Assembly (NCBI GenBank): GCA_015179125.1 | Contig: WHVA01000491.1 | Span: forward strand, 18,637-82,636 | Reading direction: 5' to 3' | From: Gautieria morchelliformis | Lineage: Eukaryota; Basidiomycota; Agaricomycetes; Gomphales; Gomphaceae | DNA: 64,000 bases | Shown: positions 12,601 through 24,620 of the stretch, one piece after another | Layout of the letters: each line of letters starts with the position of its first letter | How positions within the stretch are numbered: position 1 is the first letter of the stretch | The notes under the pieces: model-generated | What the model was told of the DNA's origin: nothing | Database searches by the model: none | What the model saw: only the letters and a program-made list of their open reading frames with translations | Position numbers and translations under genes: made by a program

Positions 12601-13997
12601 AAGCGCAGGAAGAGGAGCGTGCGAAGAAAGAGGAGGACCGTCGTAAGAGGGTCGCAGAGGAGAAGGAACGCCAAGCTGACCAGGAACGCAAGAAGAAAGA
12701 GCGTGAGGAGAAGCTCAAGGCTGAGCGTCGGGATAGGGAGGAGAAGGAACGCAAAGTGAAGGAGGAGAAAGAAGCCAAGGTTGCTGCAGAGAAGGCGGCG
12801 GCGGCAGCGAAACGGGAGCAGCAGGAGAAGGAGGAGCGGGACAGGCGCCTACAGAAGGAGGCAGAGGAACGCAAGGAGCGCGAGGCCAGAGAGCGTCTGC
12901 AGCGTGAACGCACCAATGCACCGAAAGGGCGTGGCTTGCCCACCTCGCCACGAAATGCCACGGGCGGTCCTTCCCGTAATGCTCCTGCAGTGGTACCTAA
13001 GAAGATTCTCACAAAGCCGGCTGCATCTGCTGCATCAAGCTCTTCTAGTACATCTGCACCTCCTGCTCCTCGGCAGCCCCAACCACGGCCCGCGATTATC
13101 ACACAAACGCAGGGCCCGCTCGTGCCGCAGCCGCAGCATCCCGTATCTGTTGCCTCAACATCGCACATGTCGTCTCCCGCACCGTCGACCACTCCAATTT
13201 CTGTGGGAGGATTTCACGGTCAGTTCCCCTCTCCAGGCGGCCCTATGCCCATGTCGCCTCGGTCGACCACATCATTCCCTAACGGTCCTTCTGGTCCTTT
13301 CATGCCTTATGCCCCTGGCAGTTCCATCGCACCAGGGCCAGGTCTTCCTCCACCTCCTCTCGGGCCCTCCGCGTTGCCTCGCGGGTACCCCGTCGGACCA
13401 GGAGGCGGATTTGATGGGTTTTCTAGACCAATTGGAGCACCTACAGCTATCGGCCCCCCTCCAAAAGGTCTACCCAACCCCCCAGGTTCTCCAATCGGCA
13501 TGTTTAGTCCCGCCCCAGGTCCCAGTGCAGGTCATCTGCGGCGCGGATCTGTGCAAGACCGTTCAACTCCCGCCAGCTCCTTCGGTGCCGTTCAACGTCC
13601 CATTGCGCCTATTGCACGGCCTCAGGTCCCCAAGGATGACGACAGGCCCTCCAGCTCGCCTACCTTGAACTCCTCGAGTTCGACACCGGCACCTGAGGCG
13701 GTGCTTGGCAGCTCGGCGTTGGTTGCGGATGATGACGAGCCCATCTTGCCCCAGGGCAGGAGAGTTGTTGCTGGAGCCGTTGGGCAGGCTTGGGGCACGC
13801 CTCAGGGGGAGCCGGCTTCCGGGAGAGCTGGTTGGGCAGGAAACCAAAGCATGCCTTTCGCTACGCCTGGTCGAGCCCCGAACGGGATGTGGGGCGGCAG
13901 CACGGCTCCGGAACAGTGGCAACCCGGCTTCCCGCAGCATTCGCCCTTCGGTGCTTTTGCCGCACCTTCTCCGCCACCCGGCAGTAGCAGCAGTTGA
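9662..13997 (+). CDS. NST1: NST1-family stress response protein
   Basis: Exons 9662-11184, 11313-11848, 11927-12120, 12176-12393 and 12449-13997 give 1,339 aa. The order of regions matches fungal NST1. A Lys-rich tract near residue 35 and an Ala-rich helix come first, followed by acidic clusters and a Pro/Ala-rich linker. The conserved core [19 protein letters not shown]...[22 protein letters not shown] then runs into a CAVCGRKR cysteine pair and, across intron 1, a helix starting [18 protein letters not shown]. Long Asp/Glu runs (exons 2-3), a very long Lys/Glu/Arg coiled coil (exons 4-5) and a Pro/Gly-rich C-terminus complete it. In yeast, NST1 affects salt tolerance and associates with splicing/mRNA factors. 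The cellular location is taken from the family as cytoplasmic. The start at 9662 is the first ATG of the open frame. Intron 3 separates the Asp/Glu run from a [14 protein letters not shown] helix. The gene is convergent with NEO1, 133 bp apart. Confidence 0.9.
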
Positions 13998-14130
13998 ACT
14001 GGACTGACCCTTCTCTGCTTCATATCCTGTCGCACTGACTTACCATGCTCTTATACATCACGCCTTGAGTCACGCATGCATTGAATACAATGAAGTTCTA
14101 AAAGCGCAGTCATGCAAAATATCGAAAATG

Positions 14131-17100
14131 TTACACCAGTTTACTTGAAGCCGCTGGAGCGACTCGACTCCGAATGAGCTTGATCATATACAGCGGCAGT
14201 GAACTAACAGCAACGATGACAGCGACCTTCCACGCGAAACGAATGGAGACAACGAATGTAAGATCTAAGGTTACATTAGTCAAATAATGGTGCATATGCG
14301 GCGAACACTCACCGAAATACTCTGGCAAGAAGACCATACTGACAGCATAAAATAGGAGAGTTACGACTTCGGAGACTACCATATATACATGCCTTCCCGA
14401 GGAACGTGAGTGATACGACTGTTCACAAACAGGAGTGGTACATACCACGTCGTAATCTCTAAAGCGACCATAATCAATTCGTTGAGAATGAGGGCCGTAA
14501 AGGATATAGAGACTATGTTCAAGAACTCATTTTCAAACAGGAGCAGGGACATGATCATGATGGCCCCCCCTGACCACCAACTTTATCAGACGGTAGTTGT
14601 GCGGCTGGGTGGTGTATACGTACCTTGATACACGCTAATCATAAGCCACATGAAGAACGTCTTGAACGACAAGGCACGGCCCTAGTACGCTCGTGTCAAC
14701 ATAAATCTTCAATGGGCATGACGACAAAATGCACCTTCGTGAGTTCTTTGTATAGCTCAGGATATAGAAGTGCAAGGTCCTCGTTGACATCTTGGTCGAG
14801 GACAAGGGAGAACACGGGTGCCATAGTATAGACAGTGGCGTATCCCACCATCAGCCAATTCTGATACAAAGGGATCGGGGCAAAATAGAAGATGGCCGAG
14901 AATACGGCCTGCATGATCGAGATTATAAGTCCCCGGTGAATGACGAACTGCGCCAATTTTGCGGAACGCTTGTACGAATTTCGACCATGCCACATGAGAA
15001 GCTTGGTGAGGTAGCTGAACTGGGTGACCGAGAAGTCAGCTGCCAGCGAAGCCTGCTTTCCCTCCTTTCCGACGATGCCAACACCTAGTACGAGCATAAG
15101 TATTTAACAGGATCGCCAAGTAATAAGCCAAAAGTGCTGACCAACGTCTGCAGCCTGGATCATGCTCACATCGTTCCCACCATCGCCGATACAACATACC
15201 CGTTTCTTGGTGTGGTGACGAATTAACCGTGCGACATCAGCTTTCTGAGTGGGTGAACAGCGGCAAGCGACAACCGCCGACAATTTGGTGGCGATTTCGA
15301 TGAACTCCGATTTGAAGAGATCAAGGCAAAGCTACACGGAATCTATGAGAAAATTATGATTTCAGGATCGCTACGCTGCTGACCTGTAAGGATTCGCCAT
15401 CGATGACTAAACAGCAATCAGGCTTTGACTGAAGAAACTCCAACTGATGACGGGCAGTGTCAGCCGTTTGCACTGTATTAAATCAACTACCCAAACCACG
15501 CAACATATCGAGCTGCTCACGTTTCGCAACCTGGTGTATATATTGATTCCGCGCCACAAGCTTCGTCGAGATTGCAATGCACGTTGCAGTCTCGATCTTA
15601 TCACCAGTCAACATCCAAATCTTGATCCCAGCATTCCGCAAGAGCTCGAGAGTTGATTTAACTTCGTCCTGAAGTTTGTCCTCCACCCCAGTAAGACCTA
15701 AAAGCTCCAAGTTGCGCTCGAGGTAGTGGTCAACCACCTCCGCCATAGCGTCATTTCGGTTCTCGAGGCTCACGCTGGCCTCGTGGTACTTGGTTTTGAA
15801 AGTCTGGTAAGACTCCTCACCCAGTCTCTTCCTAGCCACCACCAGAGTACGGAGGCCCTCCCTAGCCATGTTGGCACATTCCTCTTCCAGCCAGTCGTTG
15901 CTCTGGACAATTTTGGCCATTACGGCATCGGCCCCCTTTTGAAGAAAGGTGATCTCTTTGGTCTTCACGTCACGCACAACAATGCCCATGCGTTTAGACT
16001 CGGAAGTAAAGGGAAAGAGTTCGAGGACTTCGAATATAAGTCGTGTGCCGTCGGCCGTCTGAAGCTCAATCCTCTGGCGGTCGCGGAAAACCAATGTTAA
16101 TCCCACGGATTCTGTCCATTTGACGATGGCGACTTCATCGGGGGAAGAAGCTTGGTATGTGATTGTTCCATCATCATTCGTCACAGGAGTAACCTGACGT
16201 TACTGTTCATCCAGGAAGTCCATGCTGTAGTCTCACAGTAACTCACATTATGGCACAAAGCCAAGCAGAGAACTGCATCTCTGACCCTGGAGGACATGTC
16301 GCGGCGCCCCCGAGTGGCCATCTGTATACCAGTGGGGGTTTTAATGGACGCTGATAGAATGTCAACCACAGCGTGAAAAAAGTGCTGCACAAACTCACCC
16401 TCTGCACCGAACGCCATGGACAGTTGATGTGCAACCTCGTCCATGGAGTCGAATCCGTAAGACATTGTCCCCATGTGTAATTTCTTCATCTCCATCTCTA
16501 AAGCGGGAGTTATGTTATGAAATAATCGGGAACTAAGGATTCAACTCACCATTCTGCGTCAGTGTTCCCGTCTTGTCGCTGAGTAGATACTCAATCCGGC
16601 CCAGTTCCTCAGGTAGCGTGCTCGTCCGCACGATGGTGTTTGGGATCTCCTTGTCGTTCATGATTTGCGACGCATAAACCGTCTTGCCCATGTCAAGATT
16701 AACTCGGAGACTGTAGTGCAGCATCGTCATTGGAACTTCACGAGAAAAAGTAAAACACAATTTACCTGATAGGAATAATGGACGAAAACAAGATTAAAAA
16801 TCGGAACACGTATATGTACCACAGCCCACGAAATCCATTTAGCGCAACCAGGACTATGGACAGGGCAAACGTAACGGCACAGAGGATCTGTAAAAGTCGT
16901 CAAGTTTGAACTATCGCAAGGAAGAATACGCACCTTTGCAAGTCGGTTGATTTCCAGGTCCAGCAAGCCGACCTTAGTCCCCGGATGACTGGTATTCATT
17001 ACTGCACGTGTCTCCGCACCGGTGTAGATTACAAAACCTACGGCTGAACCGGCGGCCAAAACGGTGTTTGACCATAGGACATTTTCGGCAGTGAGAGGCT

Positions 17101-18386
17101 CGACTTTGGGTTGCAGAGGTACGTCTCTCGGATTTTCACTAATCGACGGCGGTGTTGCATGCATGGAGAACGTTCCGATGAACGTGTGAATATCTTTGAT
17201 GGGCGCATCGGCTTGAATGAGGGGATGAGTGAGTACCGGAAGGCTCTAAAACTATCGGTATTATAATGACACACCGTAAATCTCTGCATCTAGTTCTAAA
17301 AGATCACGGTCCTCGCTAAGCTGCTGTGTCGTTGGAACAGCGACTCTTAGCTTCCAGTCCGTTTCTCCATCTAGCTGGTCTGTACGGATAAAACATGTCC
17401 CCGTGGCATCCGATGTACGTAGTAAAATGAGATCTGCGGGTACTCGTTGGTTCTTCTCTAAGATCACGAGGTCACCGACTCTGAGTTTGGAGCTCGGAAC
17501 GGCACGCGTCGGGGGTGAAGGATCTCGATGACCTGAAGGCGAGGGCTCTAGTATTAGGTATTTCGCTGAATTGGCTTCTTGATCTCGCTGATTCCGTTTC
17601 CAATCATCATACGCTTCCTTCCCCATAGTTACCGTAAGCACAAAAGCCAATGGCGCGATGTAGGTGATAAGAAATCCTGGAACCATCACAGGTGAGAATT
17701 CATTTACCCAAAGAATGTTTGAGTCATCCTTACCCGTTTTCAGAGCCGGGATGAACTGAGAGAGCGCAACCAAAAGGAAATATAGGTTGAAGAAAAACTT
17801 GAACTGTTCGTAGAAAACCAGCGGGAGGAAAGTAAAGACATTGTATTTCTGATTGCGGACAACGTTGGCAGGAAAATGACTTCGCAGCTTGTCTGCAAGT
17901 CGTTAGAGATTAGAGGGATCAAGGTAAACCGGTTAAGCCGCACCTGGGGGTCTAAATGGTATGGTACGAGATTTGTCTTTGGTAACCGATCGGGCTGAGA
18001 GACTTCTGCTTCGCTGTGACACAATGTTCTTAGAGAACCGGGTATAAAAGTTTTGTGGAGCTCACAGATTCTACAGAAGGCTCACGTCTTAGGAGAGTCG
18101 TTTCCTCCGCAGTTTCGTCACCGTCATCATCATCCCCATAGTCGCCCCTACCCAAAAGGTTCTCCTCCTCCTCAGAATCGTGTACGTAGCGTTGCTTCCC
18201 TTTGCCTTTCTGTCTAATGTTATAATTCGCTGCAACCGATGCAGCCACACGTGCTGCGGCCATACCAGATCCAGATGGCACGGGATGTTCGGCGTGATTG
18301 TCTTCACTGTTCAATGGGGCGTAGCCTCCAGTATGTGGGTTGGGATATTTGCGACCTGTTAAAGCACGTAGGGGGATAGCCGACAT
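14131..18386 (-). CDS. NEO1: P4-ATPase of the Neo1/ATP9 class (phospholipid flippase)
   Basis: 17 exons give 1,137 aa. In + coordinates from the start: 18066-18386, 17944-18013, 17734-17892, 17676-17275, 17211-16934, 16887-16766, 16710-16550, 16497-16399, 16350-16247, 16193-15521, 15472-15384, 15331-15142, 15084-14735, 14681-14624, 14569-14446, 14392-14313 and 14264-14131. The introns are 44-65 nt. P4-ATPase landmarks are all present: [13 protein letters not shown]-like actuator block (exon 4), PISL in the fourth membrane helix, the phosphorylated Asp in DKTGTLTQN (exon 7), KGAD in the nucleotide domain, MLTGDK, and [11 protein letters not shown] in the hinge. The [12 protein letters not shown] and [10 protein letters not shown] segments and the short C-terminus ending soon after the last helices match Neo1/ATP9A rather than DRS2 or DNF types. 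Neo1 flips aminophospholipids in Golgi/endosome membranes and, unlike most P4-ATPases, works without a Cdc50 subunit. The first exon is a low-complexity cytosolic tail. Confidence 0.95.
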
Positions 18387-20087
18387 ATAAGTTGGCTATG
18401 AAACATAAGTAACGTCGTCCAGGCCACGAGAGCGGCTTATGTAATTTCGCCCACAAGTTTCCATAACGCGTCAAGTCGGCTAGGCTTATAATAACGCGAT
18501 AATAACGCGTAAACGCTGAAGGTGTTGACTCTCCCAGTTAGCGCACGCGGACGAGAGTGGCTTGAGCAATCACTCCCTTGTGACTCACAACGGCATACGA
18601 TGGACGCCTTCTCTTCCAGATGGGCTCTGGCACGGCATTGCAATCCTAGTGACACTTGAAAGATTCTGCACTGGGATTACAATCCGAGGTTGCTGATATG
18701 AAGCCACACGAAAACCTGGCACAGTTCATATTATATCTCGACATGAGTCAATCTTTTAATGTCCCTAACACGGCCAATTGAGGTTGAAGCACTACCAACT
18801 TCTTCGGAGCAAGAAGCTCGTCAAACCCTTATCATGCCATTGTCGCCGTTGGCGCAGCTGCCTTGGCCGTGGCGAATATCTGGCAAATGGATATCTGGCT
18901 ATTGGCACACTGTGCTGCTGGCCATCTTGTATGCATAGCACCGGGGCGGTACAATATGATTCTGGGTACAAGGATGTTCCGCGAATCGTCTTGTCGGAAA
19001 CCCCCGTTATCTAGGTTGTCGAGAGTTATGAATCCCTGCCAACTGCACCCCCGCATCGTGTCAGCATCGGGATCGATTCTGACCCCGCACTTCTGTGAAG
19101 CTTAGATGCGATGCGATCACCTTGCGTCTGCTCGGCTCTTGGGCTATTTCAGTCTTGCGCTCACTGATGACTCCAGATGAGGCCTTGCGGTTTGAAGCAT
19201 CCTGGATGGCGCCTCTGGATGCGCGGGAAATGGACATGACCAACGCCAAGATGATCCGTGATAATCCTGTGCACCCACCGCCTCCTGGACCGCGATGTAG
19301 TGACTGTCTGGCTGTCGTACTTGGAGCGGGCGGCACTATAGCGCGTGGCGGCTCTCATCAGAGCAAATGGAAAGAAGCGGTGATCGGCATATCGCCTGTG
19401 ACCTGGATTGATTACCCCGCATTGCCATAACTTGACCGTACCCGCCACGAGGATCATGCGTGATCGTGAAACATGTACGAACGTTGGAGTCAGTGGGACT
19501 GGCGATTTGGGAGACACCCTGCGACCGGGCAGGCAGAGGATCGTCTACCGCGGTGTGTGGCGGCGTCGGGTCGCCCGGTGTTCTGACACGAACCCGAGAC
19601 TGGTCGAAAGGGGTGAGACTAGGATGTCGGCAACAAGGTATGGAGCCTAATTGTCCTTGGCTCTCGGTGACGCCCTTATTTTCCGGGTGGACTAGGAGGC
19701 GGTCCGATGAGCCAGCGGCTGCACCCAAGTCGGGTTTCGGTGCGAAGCACTCTTGCATTGCGGCGGGTCACAGGTTCTCCAATTTCATCAGAATGCATGG
19801 CAATAGATAGTTATTCGGCGGGATATGTACCTGAATCCAATTTTCGTACTGAAGCAAGTGCTTATTGCGGGGTGTCTATATTTGCGAGAGCCTGACCGCA
19901 ACGTGCAGACGTTCCACGACTTCGGGCTGTGTGTACTGCTCCATTCTCTCTCCTCGACGCTTCTTATCCCAGAACTTGGGCGCGAGGCTTCCTCTTGTAG
20001 CCTCACGTCCTTGCTCTATTCTGCTTCCTTCGCCATCGATCCATCCATCTTCCCCCAGAGCAAGTTAACCCATTCTCGACGCTGCCC
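18387..20087. other. 1.7-kb divergent intergenic region upstream of NEO1 and the GATA gene
   Basis: Both flanking genes are transcribed away from this interval, so it must contain both promoters. It is GC-balanced and has medium ORFs on both strands (for example about 19095-19430 + and 19336-19758 -) with no motif I recognise. An exon of an unrecognised gene cannot be excluded. The final 250 bp before the GATA start are pyrimidine-rich (TTCCTTCGCC, CCATCTTCCCCC), as is common at fungal promoters. Confidence 0.4.
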
Positions 20088-23000
20088 ATGGCGCCTTTCA
20101 TCCTCAAGTTCAAGGCAAGTCCCGTCTGACAGACGTTAAAACCCCGTTGCTCATCTTTCTTAGGGCAACAAGTCCTTTGTCGCCTTCCACAACATGAACG
20201 ACGGCGAGTCCTTGACCAAGACCTGGAAGGTCTGCACCAAGGTCGCCGCCCATCTCGAGCAAGGCCAACGTCTCGAGAACCTCAGCTGGCGCCTCTGGCA
20301 CCTCCACAACATCATGGTCGAGAGTGACAATGCAAAGTCCAAGCGCGAGTTCAAGAAACTCTCTCGTAACATGGGTGACAAGCTTGACCGCGAGAAGGGA
20401 AAGTTCGTATTCGCCACCCTGCCCGCTGCCACCCTCTTCGTGCTCAACCATGCTTACATATCTCTAGGAATATAGAGGACCTTCGTGCACCGGGCTACAA
20501 GCGTACTCAGTCTTCTGACAAGATGCGCCGTCGCGCAGAGGAGATTGAGCGTCTTAGGGACGGTGCCCAGACGGGTGGCATGAGGAGGATGCAGTTTACC
20601 TTTTCTCTCGACACTCCTTCGCCCTCCCAAGTCACGCCACACAAGGCCAAGCTCACCATGTCTGCAGTCCCCGTCAAGAAGCAGTCCACCTTCAAGGAGC
20701 CTGCACCCAAGGTCGAGCCCAAAAACGTGCACGCCACCCCGAAAGAACCCGATCCGGAAAGACCCCCCGTGCGTCCCGCGACTACCGACGAACACAAGGA
20801 CACCGTCGAGCAGTCGCGCGCAATGTCAGACCAACTCATCACTCTACCCCGCGTTATCTCTTCCGTTCCCGAACCGGCCACCTTTAATTCCAATACCATG
20901 TCTTCTCACGCACAACCTACTGTACGACTTCCCGGTATTTTCTCCAACAATTTCGGTCCGACCGCTCTATTGTATCCTTCCCCGTCTTTCTCTTCTTCTC
21001 ACACTTACGGGGAAGACGTCACCATGTCATATGCTGGAGCAGACACCTCCCCGGATGGCGGGATGGGTGTCTCCAGACCCACTATTGAGTTACCGCTGGA
21101 CGAACTCTTAGACGTCGATGGAGACGGACCCGAGGCTTGGGGCGATATGCTGGCGTCCATGGACGCTTCCCAGGCCGGCGAAGAACAACCGAAAGACAAC
21201 AACACGCATCTTACGACGGAAAGCAGCTGCAGCAGCAACATCAAGGACAAGATGGGCGGCCATGAGGATGACCAGAAGCCTTTCGATTTTGATTTTGAAA
21301 TGGCCCGGATATTACGAGCCAATGTCACGGCTTCGTCTTTGTCTACTACCGCCGCACAGCAGCAATCACAGCCCAACTACCAAGGTTCCCTGCCTTTTTA
21401 TACTAAACGTCCTTCTAGCCACCACTCTGGTCAAGTCTCCGCAACGACTTTGAATCCGATGGCTCTACAGAAGTCTACGTCCACCACGCCGGTTAATAAC
21501 ACCAACGGCACCGCCAGTTCCAACAGTAGAAGCACACCGGGTGCGACCGTGGCGCCCACCTCTGCACCCGTAGGCACAAAGACCGAATGCTCGAACTGCG
21601 GCGCCACCCATACCCCCCTGTGGCGACGGGGCCTGAACGACGAACTCAACTGCAACGCATGCGGGTTATATTGCAAATTAGTGCGCGTCCAGATATTCTC
21701 GCAGCTTTAGAAACTGATGTCAGACGGCAGCACAAGCGGCCCCGGCCCAAGAGCATGCGCAGCCAGCATAGCGATAATTCACGCAGTAATCACAATCATT
21801 CCCGAAGTATGGATACCGAGTTACTTGGCGGTGCGCCCCTCAGTCTTAACCCTTCTTACTCTTCCGTAAAGGCTACCCCGCAGCTAAATGTTTTAATTGC
21901 AATACCACTGCGACGCCTTTGTGGCGTAAGGACGACGAAGGCAAGACAGTATGCAATGCGTAAGGCCACTATCTCCGTCTCGATCACGCTCTGGCTCATC
22001 CCAGATTTTGTATGTTCTTCACAGGTGCGGCCTCTAGTGAGTACGCTTCTGCTACTAGGATCGGCACCATTAACTGAACACATTCCATCATGGCAGCTAC
22101 AAGCTCCACGGGACTAATCGTCCGTTGTCCATGAAGTCTGACGTGATAAGGAAACGATCAAGGCACGAGATAAGACGCCTTCGCTTGGATGGTACATGTT
22201 CTGAGACTCCCTCTACTAGCCCGGGTGCAAGTCGACGCGCCTCCCCAGCGCGAGCTTCAAGCCCTCAGCTCCCCGCTGAGGAAGAACAGAGACAAGACGA
22301 ACAGAAGACGCCGCAATTCTCTTACGACTACACCTCCAATGTCGGAGAAGGAGACTCTACCGAGAAGAAGTCGCCACCCAACGACATGTTAGGCTCGGTG
22401 GCGTCATCCCACGACCAGACCGACACCCCGCGCGAACCCAACCTAAGCCCGTACTCAGGGTTCCCCGGACCGTACCATCCTGACTATTTGTACCAGTATG
22501 GCCCTAGCGCCGACCTTCACCGTATACAGACATCATTCAGTGGCAAATCTTCGGAGTATGGAGTCGAAGACAGAGGTAGCAAGCGTCGCCGCTTATCCTC
22601 AGCTTCGTACGATAGCTCCTCTACTCCGACGGACCCGCCCCCGTCCGCCACGTCCCTGGCCAGCGGTAATCACAACACCAAGTCTCCCCCCTCTTCCCCC
22701 CCCTTTTCCTCTTATGGGTTACCGTATTCGGTGTATAATATGTATCAGGGCTTTGACCCGTCTTCGTCTTGGATGCAGAGGAGGGGATCGTCGTCGAAAA
22801 TTCATCCTCCGATGGTACTTCCCGAGGACGCCCCCATGGAGTTTCTGCACCCGCCGATGGCGCTGTCCGCAGAGACGCCTTCCTCGTCCTCCTCTTCGCA
22901 GCCTTCTTCGTACCTCCACCCGCCCATGTTGCCAGTCGAGGAATCCCCAATGACGTATCTTCACCCGCCCATGGTCCCACGCGGAAACTCCCCGATCGTA

Positions 23001-23141
23001 GGCTATACTCACCCGCCTATGCTCCCGTCCTACTGGAGCAACAACGACTCGACCTTTTCACTCAACGACCAGCAGTCGAACCCATCCAACGACAACTCGC
23101 ACATGGAGATGTTCGAAGCGATGATGAACCCTATGGAATGA
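20088..23141 (+). CDS. GATA transcription factor with two zinc fingers and DUF1752-like N-terminus
   Basis: Exons 20088-20114, 20164-20402, 20468-21680, 21731-21830, 21884-21959, 22025-22036 and 22097-23141 give 903 aa. The N-terminal LENLSWRLWHLHNIM block matches the DUF1752/Gaf1 motif of AreA/Gat1-type fungal GATA activators. Two class IVa fingers (CX2C-X17-CX2C) follow. Finger 1 begins CSNCGATHTPLWRR near residue 487, and its basic tail HKRPRPKSMR starts after intron 3. Finger 2 begins CFNCNTTATPLWRK and ends CNACGLYYKLHGTNRP. It is split over three exons, one only 12 nt long. A basic NLS-like RKRSRHEIRRLR follows. The C-terminus contains five HPPM repeats. The first intron is GC-AG (donor GCAAGT at 20115). 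The protein binds GATA sites in DNA by family knowledge; whether it acts in nitrogen or iron control cannot be told. The short inter-finger spacer lacks the Cys-rich segment of Urbs1/SreA. Confidence 0.9.
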
Positions 23142-24620
23142 ACCGGTTGACACGAGATCGTTGTATTCCGTCGCTTTTTTTTTTTGTCGTTCTTGTCCCT
23201 GCTTTCCGACGTTACTCTCCACATTGCTGTTCAATCTTTTCCTCACGCTCTCTCATACCTGTCACACCACAAGTCGAATGGAAGAATCAATTCACGTTGG
23301 AAGGAGTTTTGTTGTCCCAGTTCCCACAATTATGGCATTTGGATCGCTGTTCTCCCATGTTTCTCTTCATCGCAACTACTCGCAATCTCGGCAACCAACC
23401 TGCACGGCACCCGTCTCTGACATCACTCTCGTCTCTCAGTGTCACGTCGTCTGCGTCTCGTTCATCAGGATCGGTTATCATTATGCTTTTTCGTCCTTGT
23501 AGTCAGAATACCAATAGCGTCAAGGAAGATGTATGTTGTAGTACTACGTACGATGAATTCAAGCTATGAAAAAGTTATTGTACCTGATATTAAGTCTACG
23601 TAAAGCAGTAGGGGTTCGAGCCCATCAATAAAGGCTCGGCGCCGGCAGGAATTCCCAACAGTCCTGACGGACATCAGCACAACCGACCATGCTCATATAA
23701 AGTACCCGCTGCAGCCCGTGCCAGTGGCGGCCCATGTCATTTAATGTACAGCGCGCCTGCGTATCTTATATGGTTCCTACTATCGGATCAATGATTTACC
23801 TGTCTTTCATTCTAAGGTCTCCATTGGCATATTGCAATTCGCGACGTCTTTGTTGCACACTTGGCCGTGAGCACGTGAAATTGTCGACCTGACACATGAT
23901 TCGAATTGATAGTAAGTAAGGGTGGACCGAACATTTTTAATGTGTATTTGGCGCACTTGGGTGCCAACCATCCAAGCCCCCACGTGCCTGACGTAGGGCC
24001 AGGCTCGCCATCATGGTACCTCAGGGCCTCGCAATCCTTATTGAGTGTTTTGAGGTCGATGTGGTCGTCTGTGGGATGCTGCCGGGTGGGGTGGGTCCGC
24101 TGTGACTCGGCCGTAGGACCTCATGTGTGGACTCTGAACCGAATAAGAAATTCCAGGGCCACGGTACAGCAATATTCAACGCAAAACATGATATTCAACG
24201 GCGAAGCTCAGGGCCGACTGAATGTTGACTGCATGCTAAGTATTATCAGTGTTCTTGAGCGATCGAAATCAAATCCAACGCCTCGCTCGTAGCCCGTTTT
24301 CCGGCTATCCATGTCATTGAATCAAAACGAGAACCATAGTAACCGAAGCTGGTTTGTACATCTGAATCCTGATTGGCTGGGTCCCTGTAAAGTGATGTGA
24401 CTACTTAGCTCCAAGATTGAGGAGAAAATTTATTCACCCCCAATCGGACATTCCATCCACCGGCGGTTTATGTTGTCTTCCAAAGCCTGAGGTTACTCCT
24501 GTGATATCGTTCCGGGGTTTTGTTGATTCGACGTTTGTTTCTGGTCCAAAGCCTTCGCCAACATTACATATGCACGTCACCTATGTGTATACACTGGGCA
24601 ACCACGAGTTCGTGTCGATT
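23142..24620. other. Convergent intergenic region
   Basis: This is the 3' flank of the GATA gene and of the HIT-finger gene. A T9 run lies at about 23175. Only short ORFs without recognisable motifs are present. Confidence 0.45.

Noticed and set aside
12539-13192. 217-codon minus-strand ORF
   Set aside because: It is the Ser/Arg-rich complement of the NST1 Lys/Glu/Arg coiled coil and Pro-rich exon.
19336-19758. 140-codon minus ORF in the NEO1/GATA gap
   Set aside because: No motif, no splice context and composition like the neighbouring non-coding DNA.
20088-23141. Assignment of the GATA factor to the SRE/Urbs1 iron regulators
   Set aside because: Two fingers are present but the Cys-rich spacer is missing and the N-terminus is AreA/Gat1-like; a specific role is left open.
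23600-23640. tRNA-like GGGTTCGAGCCC
   Set aside because: No acceptor stem, D arm or anticodon arm can be formed around it.
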